Source: Rhodobiaceae bacterium UBA4490 (lineage in GTDB: Bacteria; Pseudomonadota; Alphaproteobacteria; Parvibaculales; Parvibaculaceae). From it: DNA of 64,000 nt. The notes beneath the pieces were generated by a model. It saw only the letters and a list, made by a program, of their open reading frames with translations, did no database searches and was not told the DNA's origin. This document shows positions 53,059 through 61,392 of the stretch, in pieces. Within the stretch, counting starts at the first letter, position 1. Each line of letters starts with the position of its first letter. The position numbers and the translations under genes were made by a program. The DNA is taken from assembly GCA_002389665.1 (NCBI GenBank), contig DGNO01000006.1, positions 302,568-366,567 on the forward strand, given 5' to 3'.

Positions 53059-54672
53059 TTACTGCGCGGCCCGTGCGGGAGCCGGGGCGGCGTCGCGCAC
53101 TTCCGGATCGACATAGGATTCGAACTTGCGGAAGTTCTCGATGAACATCGAAACGAGTTTGGCGGCCTGCGCGTCATACGCGCCTTTGTCGGCCCAGGTT
53201 TCGCGCGGGTTCAGGATCGTCATGTCGACGCCCGGCACCGAGGTCGGCACCTGGAAACCGAAGAACGGATCGAAGCGGAAATCCACATTGGCAAGCGAGC
53301 CGTCGAGAGCTGCGGAAAGCAGCGCGCGGGTTTCGCGGATCGGCATGCGCTGGCCGGTGCCGTAAGCGCCGCCCGTCCAGCCGGTATTCACCAGCCAGCA
53401 GTCCACATTGTGCTCGGCGATGAGATCGCGCAGCAGGTTGCCGTATTCGGACGGATGACGGGCCATGAAGGGCGCGCCGAAGCAGGTCGAGAACGTGGCT
53501 TCCGGTTCCGTCACGCCTTTTTCCGTGCCGGCCACTTTCGCCGTGTAACCGGAGAGGAAGTGGTACATGGCCTGGGACGGCGTCATCTTGGCGATGGGCG
53601 GCAGCACGCCGAAGGCATCCGCCGTCAGCATGATGATGTTTTTCGGGTGTCCGGCGCGGCCCGTTTCGCTGGCATTCGGAATGAAGGACAGCGGATAGGC
53701 GCCGCGGGTGTTCTCGGTCAGCGAATTGTCGTTGAAGTCGAGCTCGCGGGTCTGCGGGTCCATCACGACGTTTTCAAGCACGGTGCCGAAACGCTGCGTG
53801 GTGGCGTAGATTTCCGGCTCCGCTTCCGCCGACAGGTTGATCATCTTCGCATAGCAGCCGCCTTCGAAGTTGAAGACGCCGTTTTCCGACCAGCCGTGCT
53901 CATCGTCGCCCACCAGCGTGCGCTTGGGGTCTGCCGAGAGCGTGGTCTTGCCGGTGCCCGACAGGCCGAAGAAGATGGCCGAGTCGTCTTTCTCGCCCAC
54001 ATTGATCGAGCAGTGCATCGGCATGACGCGCTTTTCGGGCAGCTCGTAGTTGAGCATGGAGAAGACGGATTTCTTCGTTTCACCGGCATAGGACGTGCCG
54101 CCGATCAGCACGATGCGCTTGGCGAAGTTGCACGCGATCACCGTTTCCGTGCGGCAGCCATGGCGGGCTTTGTCGGCGCGGAAGCTGGGCAGGTTGATGA
54201 TCGTGAATTTCGGATCGAAGTCGGGAAGCTCTTCCGGCTTGGGTTCGATAAGCAGGTTCTGAATGAAGAGCGAATGCCAGGCAAGTTCGGTAAAGACGCG
54301 GGTCGGCAGGCGGTGAGTGGGGTCGGCGCCGCCGAAAAGATCCTGAACGAAAAGTTCTTTGCCTTCGGCGTGTTTGAGCATGTCCTGATGGAGAGCGTCG
54401 AACTGCTCGGGCGTGATCGACTTGGAATTGTCCCACCAGACGGTGTTTTCGGTCTTCTCGTCGCGGACGATGAATTTGTCCTGAGCGGAGCGGCCGGTAT
54501 GCTCGCCGGTGCGGACCACCATCGCGCCTTGCGCGGACAGTTCGGCTTCCTCGCGCCGGATGGCTTCTTCATAAAGCTTGGCGGGCCGGTAATTCCAATG
54601 CACCGCTTCAAGATTGGTGAAGCCCTGTTTGTCCACACCGTTTTTGCTGATGTACAGCCCAGTCTGTTTCAC
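53059..54672 (-). CDS. pckA: ATP-dependent phosphoenolpyruvate carboxykinase
   Basis: 537 residues, the usual PckA length. It converts oxaloacetate and ATP to phosphoenolpyruvate for gluconeogenesis. Kinase motif 1a is [11 protein letters not shown] (about 236-246), kinase motif 2 is VGDDEHGW, and [14 protein letters not shown] precedes the P-loop. The start is taken as GTG at 54672, with GAGGAG nine bases upstream; an in-frame GTG at 54705 has no ribosome site and gives an unusual leader. In many rhizobia pckA sits next to chvI; here chvI is 6 kb away. Confidence 0.95.
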   Translation of the reverse strand: MKQTGLYISKNGVDKQGFTNLEAVHWNYRPAKLYEEAIRREEAELSAQGAMVVRTGEHTGRSAQDKFIVRDEKTENTVWWDNSKSITPEQFDALHQDMLKHAEGKELFVQDLFGGADPTHRLPTRVFTELAWHSLFIQNLLIEPKPEELPDFDPKFTIINLPSFRADKARHGCRTETVIACNFAKRIVLIGGTSYAGETKKSVFSMLNYELPEKRVMPMHCSINVGEKDDSAIFFGLSGTGKTTLSADPKRTLVGDDEHGWSENGVFNFEGGCYAKMINLSAEAEPEIYATTQRFGTVLENVVMDPQTRELDFNDNSLTENTRGAYPLSFIPNASETGRAGHPKNIIMLTADAFGVLPPIAKMTPSQAMYHFLSGYTAKVAGTEKGVTEPEATFSTCFGAPFMARHPSEYGNLLRDLIAEHNVDCWLVNTGWTGGAYGTGQRMPIRETRALLSAALDGSLANVDFRFDPFFGFQVPTSVPGVDMTILNPRETWADKGAYDAQAAKLVSMFIENFRKFESYVDPEVRDAAPAPARAAQ

Positions 54673-55111
54673 GCCCACTCTCCTCGTGTCTCGCCAATTT
54701 GTCACGTATGGGTGAAGGATGAACCGGAGCCGACACCCAGTCTTCGGGAGGGGTTGAAACCGCCAATCGCCAAGACGTGACGTACCAATAATCTAAAGAG
54801 GCGGGTGACCCCGCCCGTTCAACTCAAATATGTTCCCAGCAAAGAAGGGGTCGCCAGCCGCTACGGCCCCGAACCCCTGCTCCAAACTTGGCGGCGGGCC
54901 TGCCAGGCAGCCGCACTCAAGTGCGCGTCACCATAGTGTCGCGCCCCCCAGCGCGCAACTGGATTCGGACAGGGGAAGGAGTGAAATTGCCGCACCTTTT
55001 CAGCCCTTTTACCGCCTTGGTAAACGGGCCGGACTGGTCTGCCAGGGTTCGGGCAAAAGAGCACAAAAGCGGAACCAGGCGGCCTGTTTTGAAGCTCCCT
55101 CCAGGGCCTGG
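54673..55111. other. Intergenic region between pckA and the HugZ-like gene
   Basis: About 440 bases with no credible gene. It should hold the pckA promoter. A perfect inverted repeat TTTACC-GCCTT-GGTAAA lies at 55008-55024, and a GC-rich hairpin GGCGGG-TGAC-CCCGCC near 54800. Neither can be assigned to a known regulator. Confidence 0.45.
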
Positions 55112-55903
55112 TCAGGCCTTGGCGCGGGCTTCCTTGACCAGTGCCACCAGCATCTGCCGGGCCTCGGTGGGTGTGAAGACCGGGGCGGGAAAGTCGAGCC
55201 GGGCAAAATGCCGGCCCTTGCCCGTGGCGGCACCCTCTTCGGGCGCTTCGGTATCGAGCACGAGGTCCGCCCCTTCCGGGTCGATGCCGCTCATCCGCCA
55301 GGCGCCTTCTTGGCGGCCGAGCAGGTTTGCCGCGTAAAGGGCGATGGCGTCTGCGTGGTCCTCGTTCATATGGGCGGTGATGCCCTCTGCCCCTTCGACG
55401 AGGGCTTCGGCCCCCTCGAGCGGAAAGGTGAGATCGGCGGCGGAAAGATTGCCGATCCGCCCGAAACCTTCCACGATCCGCCCGCCTGCGGGGCGCAGCG
55501 CGTAATAGGAAAAATCGAGCGCGGTGTCATAGTCCCGCGTTTCCGGATGCAGCGCGGTAAAGCGGGCCTTGGCGCGTGCCGCTTCCTCGCCTTCCAGCTT
55601 TTCCGCCCGTCCCTGGACGCTCACCCGGGCCAGGTTCATGCGCTCGGCCCCTTCCGCTCCCGGCGTCTCGAAGAGGAGGCTGATGTCGGGGTTTGCCTCG
55701 ATATGGCGCGTATGGGCGGCAAGGCGCGAGATCAGCAAAAGCGGCACGGCGTCCATCAGGCAGGCGGTCTGCGCCAGGCTCACGAAAGGCGCGGCGCTTT
55801 TGGCTTCTTGCGTGGCAAGCGGCACGAAGCGCCCGGCGCGGATGAGCTGGCGCGCCGTGGCGGCAAGGGCGGATTTTTCGGGTTTTTTCTGGGCGAGTGT
55901 CAT
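55112..55903 (-). CDS. HugZ-like flavin/haem-binding split-barrel protein
   Basis: 263 residues. An N-terminal pyridoxamine-5'-phosphate-oxidase-like split barrel (about 12-150, CLMDAVPLLLISRLAAHTRHI) is followed by a C-terminal DUF2470 domain with the motif ITAHMNEDHADAIALYA. This layout matches HugZ/CREG-type proteins, some of which degrade haem. No haem operon is near; the iron-uptake genes are 10 kb away. Haem oxygenase activity is therefore only a possibility. It is the gene upstream of pckA, separated by 440 bases. Confidence 0.85.
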   Translation of the reverse strand: MTLAQKKPEKSALAATARQLIRAGRFVPLATQEAKSAAPFVSLAQTACLMDAVPLLLISRLAAHTRHIEANPDISLLFETPGAEGAERMNLARVSVQGRAEKLEGEEAARAKARFTALHPETRDYDTALDFSYYALRPAGGRIVEGFGRIGNLSAADLTFPLEGAEALVEGAEGITAHMNEDHADAIALYAANLLGRQEGAWRMSGIDPEGADLVLDTEAPEEGAATGKGRHFARLDFPAPVFTPTEARQMLVALVKEARAKA

Positions 55904-56025
55904 GGCCTGCTTATATACTGGAAAGCTGTGCCAGACCAGATTGCCGCTTGAGTTTAAAGGCAGGCTTCGGCGCTAGCCGCATCTTCATGCGTTCCTGAAT
56001 TTGTTGAATGAAGAAAGGCCAGGCG

Positions 56026-57456
56026 ATGGCACGCCCCCTCGATCCCTTTTCCGCGCCCGCAGCGCCTGCGCCCGCTTTGCCGCTGGATTCCTTCGCCCTC
56101 CACATCAAGCGCACGCTCACCCTCGCCTTTCCGGTGGTGCTGGCGCGCGCCGGCATGGTCGGCATCTTCACCGCCGACACGATCATGGTCGGCCATTACG
56201 GGGCGGGCGAGCTGGCCTATCTCGCGCTCGGCATTGCCATTCAGTCGGTTTTCCTTTTGATGTCGATCGGGCTCTTGCAGGGCACGATGATCCTGGCGAG
56301 CCAGGCTTACGGGGCGAGCGATTTTCGCGCGGCGGGCGCGGCCTGGCGCGCCGGGCTTTATCATGCGGTCCTGCTCGGGCTCGTCTTCGGCATCATTTGC
56401 GCGCTGGGCGAGCCGCTGCTTTTGGCCATCGGCCAGAGCCCGGAGCTTGCAGCGGGCGGCGGCGGCGTTTCGCTCGCCTTCGGTCTCTCCATGCCGGGAC
56501 TGCTGATTTACATCTGCTCCAGCTATTTCCTGGAATCGATCCAGCGCCCGCGCATCGGCATGTACATCATGGCGGCGGCCAATCTGCTCAATATCGCGCT
56601 CAACGGCTTTTTCATTTACGGGCTGGCCGGTTGGAGCGAGCCGATGGGCGCGGTGGGCGCGGCCATCGCCACGGCCGTAACGCGCTGGTTTTTTGCCGCC
56701 GCGATACTTGCCTATATCTTCTCCATGGTCTGGCGCGAAGGGGAAGATCCGTTCGGCCTGCGCGTCAAGCTTTTGCGCTGGTGGGCGGAGGCGCGCCGCC
56801 TCGGCGCCTCGACGGGCAGGCGCCTTCGGGCGCAAGGCACCGGCATGGCGGTGATGATGGCGCTCGATGCCGCCGCCTTCCAGACGCTTATTTTGATGGC
56901 GGGTTATCTCGGGGAAAAGGAGCTGGCCGCCTATCATGTCGTCGTCAATGCCATGATCCTTGTGCTGATGATGGCGATCGGCTGTTCCTCCGCCACGTCC
57001 GTGCGGGTGGGTAATGCCATCGGCCGGAACGATGCGCCCAATATGCGCCGCGCGGGCTGGGTGGGCATCGGGCTCGGCGCCTGTTTCGTGCTGCCTTTCG
57101 CGCTTCTGGCGCTCATCCTGCCGGGCGGCGTCGCCTCGCTTTATACGTCCGATCCGGCGGTGATCGAGATTGCCCGCACTACCTTCCTCGTTGCCGGGAT
57201 CGTGCTTGTCGTCGACGGGGCGGTGGCCACCACCATCGGCGCCTTGCGCGGGGCGGGCGATGTCTGGCCCACCATGATCCGTTTCATCGGCTCCTTCTGG
57301 CTGATCGGCGTTCCGACCGGTTATGTCATGGCGTTTGAAATGGGCTTTGGCGCGCCCGGTCTTTTGATGGGCCTCGGCTCGGCCATCTATATCGCCTTTG
57401 CGCTTCTCATCTTCCGCTTCCGCAAAGTAGCGCATATGCCGCTGAAGCGGGTGTGA
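56026..57456 (+). CDS. MATE-family efflux transporter
   Basis: A 476-residue, 12-helix multidrug and toxin exporter. Duplicated six-helix halves are visible, with FPVVLARAGMVGIFTADTIMVGHY as the first-helix signature and AFQTLILMAGYLGEKELAAY in the second half. It probably exchanges cationic compounds or flavins for protons or sodium. The start at 56026 is preferred (AAAGG seven bases upstream) over an ATG at 56008 that has no ribosome site. It is convergent with the TetR gene, four bases apart, so the two are not co-transcribed. Confidence 0.9.
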   Translation: MARPLDPFSAPAAPAPALPLDSFALHIKRTLTLAFPVVLARAGMVGIFTADTIMVGHYGAGELAYLALGIAIQSVFLLMSIGLLQGTMILASQAYGASDFRAAGAAWRAGLYHAVLLGLVFGIICALGEPLLLAIGQSPELAAGGGGVSLAFGLSMPGLLIYICSSYFLESIQRPRIGMYIMAAANLLNIALNGFFIYGLAGWSEPMGAVGAAIATAVTRWFFAAAILAYIFSMVWREGEDPFGLRVKLLRWWAEARRLGASTGRRLRAQGTGMAVMMALDAAAFQTLILMAGYLGEKELAAYHVVVNAMILVLMMAIGCSSATSVRVGNAIGRNDAPNMRRAGWVGIGLGACFVLPFALLALILPGGVASLYTSDPAVIEIARTTFLVAGIVLVVDGAVATTIGALRGAGDVWPTMIRFIGSFWLIGVPTGYVMAFEMGFGAPGLLMGLGSAIYIAFALLIFRFRKVAHMPLKRV

Positions 57457-57460
57457 GGCT

Positions 57461-58051
57461 TCAGGCCCGGGAGAAATGTTCGCCGATCAGCGCAAGCGCC
57501 GCGCGCTTGGCGGTGCGCGCGGCATGGGAGGAGCCTGAAACCTGCGCCGTCACCGTCGCTCCTTCGAAGAGGAGCGCCAGCTCGTCGGCAAGCGCTTCGG
57601 GCTCGCTCGCGCCCGCCTCCCGGCAGAGCTTTAGAATGAAGGCCCGCATCATGTTCTTGAAATCCTGGCAGGCGGAGCGGATGGGCGGGCTCGCCTGGGC
57701 ATATTCACCCACCGCGTTGATGAAGATGCAGCCGTAAAAACCCGGCTCTTCGAACCAGTTTTCCGCCGCATCGAAAAGCCCGGCCAAACGGTCGCGCGCA
57801 TCGCGCCCGTTCTTTTCCACATCATGCATGAAATGATTGCGGAAGGCGCTGTCATGCACCCGGAGCACCGCCAGGATCAGTTCTTCCTTGGAGCGGAAAT
57901 GACTATAGAGCGTCTTCTTCGAGACCCCGGCTTCCAGAATGATCTTGTCGATCCCTGTCGCATGAAACCCGTCCCGGGCGAAAAGCCGCCCGGCGGTCTG
58001 GATGAGATGGTCGCGGCGCGAGGCGGCGGGAAGGTCGGACGTGCGGGTCAT
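57461..58051 (-). CDS. TetR/AcrR-family regulator
   Basis: 196 residues. Helix-turn-helix at about 13-60 (LIQTAGRLFARDGFHATGIDKIILEAGVS, then KTLYSHFRSKEELI); the C-terminal domain is of the YxaF/LmrA type (GFYGCIFINAVGEYA), which often responds to flavonoids or drugs. It diverges from the YHS gene. The palindrome 40 bases upstream of its start and the related one nearer the YHS start share AAACAG-N2-CTGTTT, so it probably represses both genes. Confidence 0.9.
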   Translation of the reverse strand: MTRTSDLPAASRRDHLIQTAGRLFARDGFHATGIDKIILEAGVSKKTLYSHFRSKEELILAVLRVHDSAFRNHFMHDVEKNGRDARDRLAGLFDAAENWFEEPGFYGCIFINAVGEYAQASPPIRSACQDFKNMMRAFILKLCREAGASEPEALADELALLFEGATVTAQVSGSSHAARTAKRAALALIGEHFSRA

Positions 58052-58090
58052 CGGGTACGGGCCACTAGCCGCCAGGCGGCGGATAAAAGG

Positions 58091-58108
58091 GTAAACAGAA
58101 CTGTTTCC
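58091..58108. promoter_or_regulatory. TetR operator A (near the regulator)
   Basis: GTAAACAGAACTGTTTCC: the AAACAG-AA-CTGTTT core is a perfect arm pair, with one outer mismatch. It is 40 bases upstream of the TetR start. Confidence 0.8.
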
Positions 58109-58234
58109 ATATTTGGCCGCTTTTTACACGGATGCAAGGTGGAACGGAAGGGGATTTGCCTCACGCTCATTTGAAAACGCGTGTGCCAGTCGTGGTTTTG
58201 AAAATCGGTCCCCGGTCATTACTTCTGGGAGCAA

Positions 58235-58252
58235 GGAAACAGATCTGTTTCC
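58235..58252. promoter_or_regulatory. TetR operator B (near the YHS gene)
   Basis: A perfect 18-base palindrome, GGAAACAGATCTGTTTCC, 86 bases before the YHS start, sharing AAACAG-N2-CTGTTT with operator A. Confidence 0.85.
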
Positions 58253-58337
58253 CGATGCTTTGCGGGTGGCGTACCGCCTCGTTCATGCAGACCCGGCCTC
58301 GCAAGCTCTAACCACGCAAAAGCCAAGGAGTAAGGCA

Positions 58338-58799
58338 ATGCAGATTTTGAAATCCTTCATGGGCGCGCTGTTCGCCGTGATGTTCGTCATGGGCGCCGCA
58401 GGCGTTGCCCGTGCTGATGTTGCTCACATGACTGTGGGCGCCGGCGGCTATGACCTCGTTTCCTACCAGACCAACACGAAGCCCCTGCGCGGCAGCGGCG
58501 ACTTCGCTCTCGAGCATGACGGCGTGAGCTACCTCTTCGCTTCCGACGCCAACCGTGAAGCCTTCAAGGCTGATCCGGCGAAATACCTGCCCGCTTACGG
58601 CGGCTACTGCGCTTACGGCGTGTCGGTCGGCAAGAAGTTCTACGGCGACCCGGAAGTGTGGCGCGTCGTTGACGGCACGCTTTATCTGAACCTGAACACG
58701 AAAGTGCAGGATCTGTGGCTGGAAGATGTCGACGGTAAAGTTGCCCAGGCGAACACGTACTGGAAAGACATCAAAGACAAGCCCGCAAGCGAACTCTAA
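58338..58799 (+). CDS. Exported YHS-domain protein
   Basis: 154 residues. A signal peptide (hydrophobic core, ending GVARA) is followed by a YHS-like domain (about 33-130) with SYLFASDANREAFKADPAKY, the central cysteine in YGGYCAYGVSVGKKF, and DGTLYLNLNTKVQDLW. YHS domains bind metals or small ligands in other proteins; here the fold is exported, probably to the periplasm. The ATG at 58338 follows AAGGAG. It diverges from the TetR gene with a matching operator, ends in its own terminator, and its function is unknown. Confidence 0.85.
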   Translation: MQILKSFMGALFAVMFVMGAAGVARADVAHMTVGAGGYDLVSYQTNTKPLRGSGDFALEHDGVSYLFASDANREAFKADPAKYLPAYGGYCAYGVSVGKKFYGDPEVWRVVDGTLYLNLNTKVQDLWLEDVDGKVAQANTYWKDIKDKPASEL

Positions 58800-58846
58800 G
58801 CCGCTGGCTTTCGCATCGGTTTGTCCATTTCCCGGTGCTCATCAAG

Positions 58847-58880
58847 CGCCCGGCCCCTTTAAAAAGGGCCGGGCGTTTTC
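58847..58880 (+). terminator. Intrinsic terminator of the YHS gene
   Basis: Stem CGCCCGGCCCCTTT / AAAGGGCCGGGCG with one bulge, then TTTTCTT. Confidence 0.88.
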
Positions 58881-58896
58881 TTGTGTTTAGGGACGT

Positions 58897-60369
58897 TTAT
58901 TCCGCGCCCGATGTCGCATCCTCGATCAGGCCGACATAAAAGCGCACGGCCTTTTCCATGTTCTCAACGGTGATGCGCTCATTCGTGCCGTGGAAGCGGG
59001 CGGTGTCCCCTGGCCCGAGCACGATGGGGATGAAGCGGTAGATATTGTCCGATACCTCCCCGTAATGGCGCGAATCCGTGCCGCCCACCACCAGATTGGG
59101 CGCGACGGCCGCGCCCGGAAAAGCGCCGAGCACATGGCGCTCCAGAAGGCTGTAGCCTTCCGACTCCGTCGGCGAGACGGCGGAGGGCAGACGCCCCGGA
59201 TTGGAAATTTCCACCGTCACCGTCGGATCGTCGATCGCCTCGGTCACATGCGCCACCACATCGTCGAAATCGTTGCGCGGATGGATGCGGAAATTGACGA
59301 TGCCGGTCGCGCTGGTGGGCAGCACGTTTTCCTTCAGCCCCGCCCGCAGCATAGTGGGCGCGATAGTGGTGCGCAGCTGCGCATCCGAGGTGGGGCTCGC
59401 GCTCATTAGGTTTTCGATCATCGGTCCGAAAAGCCAGCGGTTGGCGAAGACCATGCGCTGCAGGAAAGGCGCATGGGGGGCGAGCGCGTCGATCATCTGC
59501 GCCGCCGGTCCCTCGATCCCGCCCTCGAAGGGTTTTTTCTGCAAACGGTCGATGGCTTTGGCAAGCGTGCCCACCGCCGTCTCGCGCGGCGGCATGGAAG
59601 AATGCCCGCCTTGCGCATGGGCGGTCAGCGTCAGCGAGATATAGCCCTTCTCGGCAATCCCGATCAGCGCCACCTTGCCCTCGATACCGGGCATCAGATT
59701 GTCGGCGACGATGCCGCCTTCATCGGCAACGAAATGGAGGCGGATGCCGCGCTCTTTCATGAGCTGGCCGATCACCTGATTGCCTTGCGGGCCGCCCACT
59801 TCTTCATCATGGCCGAAGGCGAACATGATCGTGCGTTTGGGTTTCAGCCCTTGCGCGGCGAGCATCTCCGCCGCCTCGACCATGGCGATGAGCGAGCCTT
59901 TATTGTCGATCGTGCCGCGCCCCCAGATGAACCCGTCCGCCACGGTGCCGGAAAAAGGCGGATGCTCCCAGGAGCCTTCCGAGCCCGGGATCACCGGCAC
60001 CACGTCGATATGCGACATGAGCAGTACGGGGTCGAGGCTTTCATCGCTCCCCTTCCAGGTGAAAAGCAGGCTGTAATCGCTGACGATCTCGCGCGTCGCG
60101 GCGGCGTGGAAGGCGGGATAAGTCGCCTCCAGCCAATCGCGGAATTTGACGAATTCTTCCCCTTTGCTCTGCGAGGGGATCTGATGGGAAATGGTCTTGA
60201 ACTGGATCGCCTCGCCCAGCCGCCGCGCAGCCGCTTCCCCGTCGATGGCGATGTCGCTTTCCTTGGCCGCTTCGCGGCCTTCCGGCGCCGCCACCATGAA
60301 AGTGCGCACCAGCACGATGACGGCAAGCACCAGCACCAGGGCGCCCAGCCCTGCTAAAATCTTCTTCAT
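58897..60369 (-). CDS. M20-family metallopeptidase, membrane-anchored
   Basis: 490 residues. An N-terminal membrane helix or uncleaved signal (about 4-24) is followed by an M20 peptidase domain resembling carboxypeptidase PM20D1/Cps1. Zinc and catalytic residues are visible: His in MSHIDVVPV, Asp in GRGTIDNKGS, the Glu pair in GHDEEVGG, Asp/Glu in DEGGIV, and His in RFHGTNERI. The dimerisation domain begins near AHAQGGHSSMPP. The enzyme would act outside the inner membrane on peptides or N-acyl amino acids. The ATG has GGGAG seven bases upstream. A short hairpin, GCGCCGG-TTTT-CCGGCGC (60390-60407), lies in the leader. Confidence 0.9.
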   Translation of the reverse strand: MKKILAGLGALVLVLAVIVLVRTFMVAAPEGREAAKESDIAIDGEAAARRLGEAIQFKTISHQIPSQSKGEEFVKFRDWLEATYPAFHAAATREIVSDYSLLFTWKGSDESLDPVLLMSHIDVVPVIPGSEGSWEHPPFSGTVADGFIWGRGTIDNKGSLIAMVEAAEMLAAQGLKPKRTIMFAFGHDEEVGGPQGNQVIGQLMKERGIRLHFVADEGGIVADNLMPGIEGKVALIGIAEKGYISLTLTAHAQGGHSSMPPRETAVGTLAKAIDRLQKKPFEGGIEGPAAQMIDALAPHAPFLQRMVFANRWLFGPMIENLMSASPTSDAQLRTTIAPTMLRAGLKENVLPTSATGIVNFRIHPRNDFDDVVAHVTEAIDDPTVTVEISNPGRLPSAVSPTESEGYSLLERHVLGAFPGAAVAPNLVVGGTDSRHYGEVSDNIYRFIPIVLGPGDTARFHGTNERITVENMEKAVRFYVGLIEDATSGAE

Positions 60370-60680
60370 TCTCTAACTCCCAGCCTGAGGCGCCGGTTTT
60401 CCGGCGCTTTGTGAGGCAGTCTGCGCGATCCCGGGTCAAAGTCAAACCGCCAGACCGGACCCCCGCGCCCTCCTGAGCGAGGACCGGCAGACATGGCGTG
60501 GCCCCGGCCAACCCTCTATACTCCGCTTGCAGCGGGGCGGGGATAAAGCGGCGGGCCTGCGTCGCCTCATGCCACAATTTGGGCCAAAACGCCGCTTAAG
60601 CGGTGCAAGGCTTTGAAAATGCCGGGAGATAACCCGGCGTCTGGCCAGCTTGAAACATGCTGGATGCGAAGGGGATTTGA
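60370..60680. other. Divergent promoter region of the M20 peptidase and chvI
   Basis: About 310 bases without a gene. It holds the M20 leader hairpin (60390-60407), a perfect palindrome CCGCTTAAGCGG (60592-60603) and a hairpin GCCGGG-AGATAA-CCCGGC (60621-60638) in what should be the chvI leader. I see no clear -35/-10 pair. Confidence 0.5.
60592..60603 (+). promoter_or_regulatory. Palindrome in the chvI upstream region
   Basis: CCGCTTAAGCGG, a perfect 12-base palindrome 78 bases before the chvI ATG. A response-regulator site is possible, but it does not match a known ChvI box. Confidence 0.35.
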
Positions 60681-61385
60681 ATGGCGACGATTGCGCTGGT
60701 GGATGACGACCGCAACATTCTGGCTTCGGTCAGCATCGCGCTCGAGGCGGAAGGCTTCCATGTCCAGACTTATACGGACGGCGCCTCGGCCCTGGCCGGC
60801 CTGCAGGCGACGCCGCCGGATATTGCCGTCTTCGACATCAAGATGCCGCGCATGGACGGGCTGGAGCTTTTGCGCCGCCTGCGCCAGAAGTCGGAACTGC
60901 CGGTCATTTTCCTCACCTCCAAGGATGATGAGATCGATGAATTGTTCGGCCTGAAAATGGGCGCGGACGATTACATCAAGAAGCCTTTCTCCCAGCGCCT
61001 TCTGGTGGAGCGGGTGAAGGCGATCCTGCGCCGCTCCGGCGCGGTGAAAGGCGGGCCGGAAGGCGAGGCGCAGCCTTCGGGCGGCATGCTGGAACGCGGC
61101 AAGCTCGTCATGGACCCGGACCGGCATACCTGCACCTGGAACGGCGAAGATGTAACGCTGACGGTAACGGAGTTTCTCATCCTGCAGGCGCTTGCCCAGC
61201 GTCCCGGCTATGTGAAAAGCCGCGACCAGCTCATGGATGCGGCCTATGATGATCAGGTCTATGTGGATGACCGCACCATCGACAGCCACATCAAGCGGCT
61301 GCGCAAGAAGTTCAAGCAAGCCGATGACGATTTCGACGCCATCGAAACGCTTTATGGCGTGGGCTACAAGTTCAAGGAAAGCTGA
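60681..61385 (+). CDS. chvI: ChvI-type response regulator
   Basis: 234 residues, OmpR/PhoB class. The receiver has the acidic pocket VDDDRNI, phospho-acceptor Asp52 ([11 protein letters not shown]), and the switch Thr and Lys in LTSKDDE and IKKPF. The winged-helix output domain (about 140-230) ends [10 protein letters not shown]. With ChvG it controls envelope integrity, exopolysaccharide and acid responses in alphaproteobacteria. The ATG follows AGGGGATTTGA. The gap to chvG is seven bases. The kinase and hprK genes that follow confirm the assignment. Confidence 0.95.
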   Translation: MATIALVDDDRNILASVSIALEAEGFHVQTYTDGASALAGLQATPPDIAVFDIKMPRMDGLELLRRLRQKSELPVIFLTSKDDEIDELFGLKMGADDYIKKPFSQRLLVERVKAILRRSGAVKGGPEGEAQPSGGMLERGKLVMDPDRHTCTWNGEDVTLTVTEFLILQALAQRPGYVKSRDQLMDAAYDDQVYVDDRTIDSHIKRLRKKFKQADDDFDAIETLYGVGYKFKES

Positions 61386-61392
61386 GGCCTGA

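Noticed and set aside
53029..54780. A 583-codon open frame antisense to pckA
   Set aside because: pckA is unmistakable; the other frame is Arg/His/Gly-rich without motifs.
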